DNA of 64,000 nucleotides, from contig JAHQIY010000024.1 in assembly GCA_019054805.1 (NCBI GenBank), forward strand, positions 1,017,289-1,081,288, given 5' to 3'. How positions within the stretch are numbered: the first letter of the stretch is position 1; each line of letters begins with the position of its first letter. Shown piece by piece: positions 9,590 to 16,851 of this stretch. The notes beneath the pieces are model-generated. The model worked only from the letters and a program-made list of their open reading frames with translations, did not search any database and was not told the origin of the DNA. Made by a program: the position numbers and the translations under genes. The stretch is from Brachionus manjavacas (taxonomy: Eukaryota; Rotifera; Eurotatoria; Ploima; Brachionidae).

Positions 9590-10270
9590 GAGATGGAAGA
9601 ACTTCGAAAGAGAAATCGAAAAAAGTAGAAAGACAAGAAATTAGGCACCTTCAAAAAAGCGCAAAAAACGCGTTTTTTTCGACATTTCAAGAACGTTATT
9701 CGGAATGAATTTTTCGAATTTCGGAAAACCAAACATATCAATTGATAGATCTTGCAATTTTCTTGACTTTGGCTTTTACAGAACAAAAAAAGCTCAAAGA
9801 TACGGAAAGTTATGCATAATTGAAACTTTCAAGTGTTTTGAAATGACACAGTTTTCAAGTGACTGCAGAATGGTCAATTTTTAGCTATCAGAGTGATTAA
9901 TATCTCAAATTCAAGAGCGCAAAAAGTTCTATATGATGCTTTTTACAGAAGTCGGAAAAAGGAAAAAGACAAGAAATTAGGCACCTTCAAAAAAGTGCAA
10001 AAAACGCGTTTTTTTCGACTTTTCAAGTAAGTTTTTCGAATGAATTTTTCGAATTTCGGAAAACCAAACATATCAATAGATAGATCCTGCAATTTTCTTG
10101 ACTTTGGCTTTTACAGAACAAAAAAAGCTCAAAGATACGGAAAGTTATGCATAATTGAAACTTTCAATTGTTTTGAAATGACACAGTTTTCAAGTCACTG
10201 CAGAATGGTCAATTTTTTAGCTATCAGAGTGATTAATATCTCAAATTCAAGAGCGCAAAAAGTTCTATAT
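9590..10270 (+). repeat. Left edge of the 337-bp satellite array
   Basis: Similarity to the satellite fades in at about 9590-9625 with a strongly diverged partial unit. It becomes clear at 9704, runs through one full unit, and stops inside the next at 10270 where the LTR element begins. These edge units carry private changes (for example a shortened T run near 9880, and TTCAATTG and CAAGTCACTG near 10165-10200) that the main array lacks. That is typical of an array border not reached by homogenisation. Confidence 0.9.
10267..10270. repeat. Target-site duplication, left copy (ATAT)
   Basis: Uninterrupted satellite units read GTTCTATATGATGC. The left flank here ends GTTCTATAT and the right flank of the element starts ATATGATGC, so ATAT is duplicated. 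Confidence 0.8.
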
Positions 10271-10610
10271 TGTTGTAGTTCTCCCAATAACTACAACACC
10301 GACTCTATTCAACTTACATGTCTATAGTTTCACAGTGCAATACTATGATCTCATGCGCTTAGCAAGTGATAGTATTTAACACTGTGCAAAATATTAGACA
10401 TGTGCGATCAGAAGAGATCTGAAATTATTGTTGTTTTCTTTTCTCCATTTTTTTCTTTATTATTTGTTCAGGCTAGAAGTGGCCATTTATTAATAAAGTT
10501 ATTATTATTATTATTTAATTTCTTTATTTATTATTAGCGTTATAACCGCGAACCACTAGATCCTAACAGATAAGGAAAGAACCATAGTTCAGGATTTAAG
10601 GTTTATAACA
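10271..10610 (+). repeat. 5' LTR
   Basis: Begins TGTTGTAG and ends TATAACA (TG...CA), 340 bp. The first 28 bases form a perfect hairpin (10271-10280 with 10289-10298, 8-nt loop). A poly(A) signal AATAAA is at 10492-10497, followed by TTA triplets. Compared with 16511-16847 there are about six substitutions and a 3-nt indel at the very start. Confidence 0.92.
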
Positions 10611-10611
10611 T

Positions 10612-10629
10612 TGGCGTCCCTAGGTGTTC
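10612..10629 (+). other. Putative primer-binding site
   Basis: TGGCGTCCCTAGGTG starts one base after the 5' LTR. TGG complements the CCA end of a tRNA, as expected for minus-strand priming. I cannot name the tRNA from memory with confidence. Confidence 0.6.
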
Positions 10630-10693
10630 TTAACTTTCAGTTAGGCTTTAAGATTTCTTTCCTATTCTCTTCTTATAAAAACCTTTTCTCAAA

Positions 10694-12691
10694 ATGTGCA
10701 AAATCGCATTTACAATTTTATTATGGAGTTTTGTTGTCACGTGTGAAACACATGCGTTCACATTTTATAAGACAGAGTCAATGTATGAGAAATTGATATC
10801 TCAATTAATCAGCACATGGACAAAATCAATCCAATTTGGAAAGACGTCAATCGTCACAATCCCAATAGAGACAGTGATTTTAATCATCACTTTGATCTTA
10901 GTGTATGGGACAATCCATCTTATAAAAGGGAGGCCTCGCACGCCGACTTCAATCCAAACAAGTGGCTCAGCGTCAGCCAATGTTAATTTTGTTAATGCCA
11001 TGCAATTTGGAAACGAGGGGATTTATAAGACCTTGTATAGCGAAGCTCGAAATTCACACGCTATAAAGGCACCGAACGAGCTCAAGGAAGGAATGGATGT
11101 GAAATCGTGGTTCATTGTATTGGAGATTTATTTGAAGCAATTTCAAAAGTCCGACTGGCTTGACATCACAATTAGTCTTGTAGACAACAGAATCCTTACA
11201 CGTATTATAAATTTGGATGAGTGCCGCAATGAACCAATTAAAGGCTTCGACAGTTTCAAAAGGCAATTGTGTGATAAATTCACAAATACAGTGAAATTCA
11301 AAAGCACTGTGAACTGGGATCAATTGTCTGACTTAAAGCAATCGCCACGTGAGTCTATTGTAGATTATGGCGAAAAAGTAACGCAATTGGTAAAACAAAT
11401 ATTTCCAAAAACGGAAACTTCCAACGACATTGATCGCTTAATTCAATATCGATTTGTGGAGGGATTGTATAATCAACGTCTTCGTGAAAAGGTTCGAGCA
11501 AAAATGTTGAAAATGAGACAAATCGAAACCGAAAAAGTTTACAAAATTCAAGACTTGATTAATTATGCGGACTGCAAGATGTCTAGTTTCGATAAGCAAC
11601 CTTTCTATAATAGCACCACAAGTGAAAGTGATGCTCTCCAGAATAGAAGGTACGCAATTCAACCAAATTTAAAACAGACGTTTGGTGGTAATTTTAAATC
11701 AAATTCCTATCCTTATAATAATCCAAGGGAACCAAACAATCAGAGACAAGACAAAACATTTAACCCACACCAGTCAACGCAGAAACAGGTTAAATTTGAA
11801 GATAATGGCAACAGTGAGCCCCTTCACGTAATTAACGCTGTTAACTTAAGAAAGCGTCCTAACCGAGAAAGACCAGTGATAGGTGTGGCAATTTTCAATA
11901 ACACACTGGTCAATTACCTATGTGATAGTGGAGCAGATAGGACAATTATCAACACTAAAACGTTCAATCTTCTAAAAAGGCATGCACCTGGAACAGAACT
12001 TGAAATTCACTCGGGTAGCGAGCTGTTCTCATGCTCAGGTCCGATAAAAATTCTTGGCAAGGTGAAGCTCTCACGCTGTATTGTTTCAAGAGAAGAAATC
12101 CTTAAGAATGTGGAGATATTGGTCACTGAGACAGTTTCCAATAATGATTGTCTTTTAAGGAGAGATTTGATAAACAAACTGAAGCACATTGGGCCTAGAT
12201 TTGAACACATTAAGACAATGGTAAAAACAATGTCTGATGAGGTAAGAAGAATTTTTAGAGAAGAAAGGCGTGAGAAACGTTGTAAAAAAACCATTAAATC
12301 ATGCACTTATCACAATGTGAAAGAAGAGGAAGTCGGTAGTATTACCAATTTTGATGAAGTCCATCCCGAAAATAACTTCGGAAAAGGGGAGGGAGAAGTC
12401 CCAAAAACAAAAGTTTGTGGTACTGTGATTGAGACTGAAATCGTTGCGGAATTGAAGGAAACGAGCCTGTCAAAAGATGATCTCAATATGGAGGCTGTTG
12501 AAAATGCACGTGCTTTTTTGAAAAATAAAATTGAAGAAGTTTCGGCAAAATCAGTCTTGGATTTAAAACCAGAAAGAAATTCAGATGTTGCATTTGAAAT
12601 AGAATTTCAAGACCCAAACCAGAAGCCAATCAAATGTAGATGTAGATGTAGTCCATCCTTACTCCATTCAGTACACTGCTTTCATCTGTGA
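10694..12691 (+). CDS. gag-pro: Gag-protease polyprotein of the LTR element, truncated into RT
   Basis: 665 codons starting 84 bp after the 5' LTR. Residues 1-21 look like a signal peptide (MCKIAFTILLWSFVVTCETHA), and residues 53-77 form a clear transmembrane helix followed by KGRPR. A retrotransposon Gag capsid-like region covers about 127-275 (Trp and helix pattern, ending near RFVEGLYNQRLREKVR). No CCHC zinc knuckle follows. Instead there is an Asn/Gln/basic stretch (320-385) that may bind RNA. A retropepsin-like aspartic protease follows, with catalytic Asp411 in CDSGADRTI. Its second conserved block reads LLRRDLI, where Gly is usual in place of the first Arg, perhaps a damaged site. The frame reaches the first residues of RT (PIKCR) and then, at a TGTAGA repeat, runs into about 12 unrelated residues and a stop. 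The missing RT segment is described in the next entry. Confidence 0.88.
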   Translation: MCKIAFTILLWSFVVTCETHAFTFYKTESMYEKLISQLISTWTKSIQFGKTSIVTIPIETVILIITLILVYGTIHLIKGRPRTPTSIQTSGSASANVNFVNAMQFGNEGIYKTLYSEARNSHAIKAPNELKEGMDVKSWFIVLEIYLKQFQKSDWLDITISLVDNRILTRIINLDECRNEPIKGFDSFKRQLCDKFTNTVKFKSTVNWDQLSDLKQSPRESIVDYGEKVTQLVKQIFPKTETSNDIDRLIQYRFVEGLYNQRLREKVRAKMLKMRQIETEKVYKIQDLINYADCKMSSFDKQPFYNSTTSESDALQNRRYAIQPNLKQTFGGNFKSNSYPYNNPREPNNQRQDKTFNPHQSTQKQVKFEDNGNSEPLHVINAVNLRKRPNRERPVIGVAIFNNTLVNYLCDSGADRTIINTKTFNLLKRHAPGTELEIHSGSELFSCSGPIKILGKVKLSRCIVSREEILKNVEILVTETVSNNDCLLRRDLINKLKHIGPRFEHIKTMVKTMSDEVRRIFREERREKRCKKTIKSCTYHNVKEEEVGSITNFDEVHPENNFGKGEGEVPKTKVCGTVIETEIVAELKETSLSKDDLNMEAVENARAFLKNKIEEVSAKSVLDLKPERNSDVAFEIEFQDPNQKPIKCRCRCSPSLLHSVHCFHL

Positions 12692-13958
12692 ATTTGGTCT
12701 GTTTGAGTATCTTTCAATGCCAATGGGAATTAAAACTGCCCCTGCATGGTTTCAACGTTTTATTGAAGCATGTTTACAACGATTTATAATAGATAATTCT
12801 CTAAGAGTTTATTTGGATGACTCAATTATATTTACAAACAGTGAAAAGAATGGGATCAATTATCATCTGGACACTGTAATGGCTGTTCTGGATACATTGA
12901 ACAAGAGATCATTAAAAGTTTCATTCGGAAAAAGTGTTCCAGTTGAATTCGAAATTCAGTTGTTGGGAAATGTGATATCCAAAGGTAAGATTAAACCAGA
13001 CCCAAATAGGGCATTGGGCCTATCGAAATACGGGAAACCAGCAACAATTAACCAACTTAAGTCCTGGTTAGGCATTGCAAACTTTTACCGCCGATTCATT
13101 GATCACTACGCACTATTAGCCAGACCTCTCTATGAGTTAATGGGTTTAAAAAGTGTACCTAAGAGCTGTCGGAAACGAAATGGCGCAGTCGATGGGAAAA
13201 AAGTACAACTTATTTGGAACAAAGAAGCTGATGAACATTTTGCGAGACTAAAAAGCGTCCTAAGCAGTGAACTTGTGTTAGCTTTACCTAATTTCGAACA
13301 ACAAATGATTTTAACAACAGACGCATGTGACTACGGTTACGGTGCAGTCCTCGAACAAGAATTTGATGGGTTTCCAAGGCCAATTGCATTTTTTAGCCAA
13401 AATTTTACAAAAGCTCAAAGAAAATATGCTACAGTGGAATAGGAGCTTCTAAGTGCGGTTGAGAGCATCGTATATTTTCACGAATTTCTTTATTGCAGAC
13501 CTTTCAAAGTCCAAACAGACCACTTACCTTTGACTTGGATAAAAAACAAGACCAGCATGAGTCCTAGGTTAGAACGTTGGATGTTAAAGTTAAGCATATA
13601 CAACTTTGAAATTGTCTACAAGCCGGGTCGAGAAAACGTCGTAGCCGACATGTTATCAAGACTACCATCAGAAGATAACTATGCAGATGAAAAATACGAT
13701 TTTCACGACAATTTGGTAGCAAGTATTGAAGAAATTCACGGTGAAGTCTCTACATCCTCGGAAAGTGGGAGTGAACATAGCATAGATGATGCAACACAGA
13801 ATACAAACAGCAGCTCTAATTCGGAGAGTGAAATAACAAACGCCGATAGAATAGCACTGAACCCAAGTTCTTCTATCGAAAATGAATTTGAGAGCCTAAA
13901 AGAAGAACAAGAGAAGGACGAAGATATCCAGTGGATAAAAAGACTTATCCTGGAGGGG
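12636..13958 (+). pseudogene. pol: Reverse transcriptase-RNase H region of the element (5'-deleted, one stop)
   Basis: Plus frame different from gag-protease. It starts within RT at the block just after motif A (VHPYS...), followed by FGLFEYLSMPMGIKTAP and the polymerase motif VYLDDSIIF (DD codons from 12816). The fingers region and the first catalytic Asp are absent, lost in a deletion whose junction is the TGTAGATGTAGATGTAG tract at about 12635-12650. The RT thumb/connection (about 12990-13130) precedes RNase H, which starts at TTDACDYGYGAVLEQ. A TAG at 13440-13442 interrupts RNase H next to its conserved ELLS block. The same frame then continues through VQTDH and ADMLSRL to an acidic Ser-rich linker. 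It goes out of frame in a G-rich run at about 13953-13960. Confidence 0.88.
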
Positions 13959-15579
13959 TTCAGAAACCTAAGATCTCGATTTTTGAGAGCCCAACACGTC
14001 GTATACTGTACAAACAGTACGACCATTTTACACTTGTGGATGGTATTCTATATCGTCATAATGAAGATAGGTATGGTTTCAATACAACGCAACTAGTCTT
14101 CCCAAAACAAGTAGTCGAGCGAATTGTCAACCAAGTTCACAGCACAATTTACAATGGTCATTTAGGGAAATCCAAGACAATGTCAAAAATAACCGATAGA
14201 TTTTACAGACCATTTTTAAAAGACGACATCATGAGATGTGTCAAATGTTGTGATGTGTGCCAAAAGATCAAGCTCACTCAGCCGGCGCGACATGCTGAGT
14301 TGATCTATTTAACACCATGTTGTCCTAATCAATTGATTACCACAGATTTGGCAGGACCATTCCCGGTAACTCACCGTGGTAACAAGTATCTCCAAGTCAT
14401 AGTTGATCACTTTACAAAGCTGATACAGATTCATGCACTGAACAGCAGTAAAACCCCGCCAGTTGCAAACAATATAGTGGATAAATGGTGCTGTAGATAT
14501 GGAATCCCGGAATCTATATTATCAGACGGGGGAAACAATATCAATCAAAGCTTTTAGATCTGGTTTATGAGCATCTGGACATACGAAAGTTAAAAACAAC
14601 TCCATTTCACCCACAATGTGATGGTCAAAGTGAAATCACAGTAAAAACAGTTAAGAAGATGATTGCAGCATTTGTTGATGACGACCAAATGAGTTGGGAC
14701 CTTAACTTAAATAAACTGGCGTATGCTTACAATACTAGTAAACATAGTTCAACTGGCCAAACACCTTTTGAAATGATGTTCGGTCGAAGGCCTAAAATTC
14801 CAATCGACCTAATTATACCACCTACTGACCTACTCGAAAGAGAAAAAATTTTAACTGAGTACAAAATAGTGAATGAGCACGGAGAGGTAATAGTATTGGA
14901 AGACTACGATGATATAGTTGAGAAAAATCTCCCAGCAGTGGCGACTAATTATCTTCAAGAGCTTAAGATGAAACTTAAAAAATGTTACCAAATGGCGACA
15001 AAAAATAGAAATTGTCGAATGGACAAAGCCAAATTGGACCACGACAGAAAGATCAAGAAATTTGAGTACAACATTGGAGATTACGTATTGACGGATCATC
15101 CAAAATTGAAAAAGGGTCTTTCACATGGTCTGGCACACAAATACCATGGACCATTTGTAGTCGTTGGAAAAAACGAGAACAACTGCGACTATTTAATAAA
15201 ACTTGCATCAAGTCCTCGCTCGAAAGAGAGTCAGGTCCACAAAAATAGACTGAAGTACTACTTCCACAGTGGACATAGCTTACCTACAATAAAAGAAGAA
15301 CCAGTCGAACAACCCGATAGGCAAAAAAGAAAGTACACCAAAAATTTGAATAATCCAAGGTGGAAGCCGATAGAAAATCATAATGAACCTGAACACAATG
15401 TCACGGACACGATTAGTACGCAACCTATGTCCACAGGAAATGTGTCTTCGAGCGACAGTGATTCAGATGTCGGGTTTAAAGAAAAAATAAAAAACAAAAA
15501 AAACCGCATCCTGAAATCTAACAGTGAACTAAGAAGGTCGACTCGTCAATCAAAGTCACCTGACCGACTAGTATTTTAA
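13955..15579 (+). pseudogene. pol: Integrase region of the element (one internal frameshift)
   Basis: Two frames. The first (to a TAG at 14555-14557) holds the HHCC zinc-binding domain (H...H about 14137-14160, then CVKCCDVC) and the integrase core with its first two acidic residues (Asp at 14345 and 14525). The second, shifted near 14533-14545, continues at SKLLDLVYEHLDIRKL, supplies the Glu of the DDE triad (GAA 14632), and runs to TAA at 15579. A GPY/F-like module is visible around 15136-15260 (KYHGPFVVVG...). The tail is Ser/Asp- and then Arg/Lys-rich with no chromodomain. All catalytic residues are still encoded, so the frameshift is a late lesion. Confidence 0.88.
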
Positions 15580-15592
15580 TCTTGTTATTATT

Positions 15593-15817
15593 AAAAAAAA
15601 AAAAAAAAAAAAAAATTTTTGAGGAGAGGAAACTCAGAAGAACCTCGTGGTAAGGAGGATATTTCCAGAAGAACCTTATTTGAAGTTTTAATTATCAGAC
15701 AAAATGGTTGTCGATAATAACAAAGTTTAAAAATTTTAATTTAAACAAAAATTATAAAATTTTAAAATTCAAAATTAAAAAATAAAAAAAAAAATAAAAA
15801 AAAAAAAAACAAAAAAG
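15593..15817 (+). other. A-rich spacer between pol and the third ORF
   Basis: Contains an uninterrupted run of 23 A (15593-15615), then 130 bp with two CAGAAGAACCT copies (about 15633 and 15667), then a second A-rich tract from about 15760 to 15816. In-frame stops separate it from pol upstream and, at 15794-15796, from the third ORF. The internal poly(A) could mark the 3' end of a captured transcript or a recombination junction. Confidence 0.6.
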
Positions 15818-16414
15818 GATAAAATTTTCGACATTTATATCCGGAAGATCACAGTTCTTGGAGGGGACCGGAGAAAGACAGCGGAAACCTTGGAGGTTTT
15901 CATAAACAAGGAAATCATCCGGCAAGGTCTGGACAACAGACTGGGGCTCATCGATAATTTGAAAGTCCCAGAGATGTGCAGGGACCACGACGGGACAACG
16001 TACATCGCGTTCTGTCGGATGGAGAGACCTGACCGACATGGTGAGGCTGTCGAAGTCATGAACAAGATGACATTCGAAGGTCGGAAGCTCCTGGCTAAGA
16101 TGAACGATATAGAGTCAGGGGCTGCACAGTGGTCGAAGAAGACAGTAGTGGACCAAGATGGTAGGCCGATCTGGTACCATGCCGAGAAAGCTAAGTACCT
16201 CGAAAGGACCAACCACACAATGGAAACGCAAGAACGCCTTATTGTCCACGTTGAGCGCCGATTCCGAGAGGAACAAGAAGGCAGAAGGGATGCCGAAGCT
16301 CGCCTAAGACAAGCAGAGGATGAGCTCAACAAGGCCAAGGAGACCATCCGTCAACTGGAGGACACTGTGAAGAGCCTACAGGAAGTAATAGAAGTCTATG
16401 AGCCATCCGGATAG
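15818..16414 (+). CDS. Third ORF of the element: RRM-like domain plus coiled coil
   Basis: 198 open codons from GAT 15818 to TAG 16412-16414, in a different frame from the end of pol. Residues about 3-97 show an RRM-like order. There is a first strand (IFDIYIRKI), a helix (KTAETLEVFINKEI), then TTYIAFCRM in the position of RNP1, a second helix (HGEAVEVMNKMTF) and EGRKLLAKM as the last strand. Residues about 127-190 have heptads rich in Glu, Arg and Leu (RDAEARLRQAEDELNKAKET), a coiled coil. The sequence is clearly more GC-rich than gag and pol. The first in-frame ATG (15974) would cut the domain in half, so the natural start is unclear: a spliced message, a non-AUG start or a truncated captured gene are all possible. 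It occupies the env position but has no signal peptide or membrane helix. The RRM assignment is pattern-based. Confidence 0.6.
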   Translation, partial: DKIFDIYIRKITVLGGDRRKTAETLEVFINKEIIRQGLDNRLGLIDNLKVPEMCRDHDGTTYIAFCRMERPDRHGEAVEVMNKMTFEGRKLLAKMNDIESGAAQWSKKTVVDQDGRPIWYHAEKAKYLERTNHTMETQERLIVHVERRFREEQEGRRDAEARLRQAEDELNKAKETIRQLEDTVKSLQEVIEVYEPSG

Positions 16415-16495
16415 AATTCTGTTTGTTATTTTTATTTTTAAAATTTTTTGGCTTTGTTATGTGTTTTTTGTTTTTGTTTTTATATTTCTTCTTCT

Positions 16496-16505
16496 AGGGG
16501 GAAGG
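16496..16505 (+). other. Putative polypurine tract
   Basis: AGGGGGAAGG ends five bases (TATAT) before the TG of the 3' LTR, the expected site for plus-strand priming. The 5-bp gap is somewhat larger than usual. Confidence 0.6.
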
Positions 16506-16510
16506 TATAT

Positions 16511-16847
16511 TGTAGTTCTCTCAATAACAACAACACCGACTCTATTCAACTTACATGTCTATAGTTTCACAGTGCAATACTATGATCTCATGCGCTTAGC
16601 AAGTGATAGTATTTAACACTGTGTAAAATATTAGACATGTGCGATCAGAAGAGATCTGAAATTATTGTTGTTTTCTTTTCTCCATTTTTTTCTTTATTAT
16701 TTGTTCAGGCTAGAAGTGGCCATTTATTAATAAAGTTATTATTATTATTATTTAATTTCTTTATTTATTATTAGCGTTATAACCGCGAACCACTAGATCC
16801 TAACAGATCCGTAAAGAACCATAGTTCAGGATTTAAGGTTTATAACA
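16511..16847 (+). repeat. 3' LTR
   Basis: 337 bp, TGTAGTTC to TATAACA, with a poly(A) signal at 16729-16734. It lacks the leading TGT of the 5' copy, and one arm of the terminal hairpin has a mismatch. Near its end it reads GATCCGTAAAG where the 5' LTR has GATAAGGAAAG. Confidence 0.92.
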
Positions 16848-16851
16848 ATAT
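16848..16851. repeat. Target-site duplication, right copy (ATAT)
   Basis: ATAT directly after the 3' LTR, followed by GATGCTTTTTACAG, which resumes the satellite unit exactly where the left flank left off. Confidence 0.8.

Larger units (their letters stand above)
10271..16847 (+). mobile_element. Ty3/gypsy-type LTR retrotransposon, full length but inactivated
   Basis: A 6,577-bp element with two LTRs (340 and 337 bp, about 98% identical by eye), a primer-binding site, a purine tract and a 4-bp target-site duplication. The domain order gag, protease, RT, RNase H, integrase is that of Ty3/gypsy (Metaviridae). It sits in a satellite unit near the left array edge, in the orientation used to describe the satellite. 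RT has lost its N-terminal part, and there is one nonsense codon and two frameshifts, so this copy cannot make a functional Pol. Distinctive traits are the membrane-type N-terminus of Gag and an extra ORF between pol and the 3' LTR. Confidence 0.95.

Noticed and set aside
9526..9786. Open frames on both strands at the satellite edge
   Set aside because: They run from unique DNA into the first satellite copies and match the repeat frames, so they are not independent genes.
15835..16347. 170-codon minus-strand open frame
   Set aside because: It is the shadow of the third ORF on the plus strand. Its translation is Ser/Arg-rich and shows no domain, whereas the plus frame has an RRM-like pattern and a coiled coil.
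10271..16847. LTR length (337-340 bp) equals the satellite period, suggesting that the satellite arose from LTRs
   Set aside because: LTR and satellite sequences share no visible similarity, so the equal length is a coincidence.
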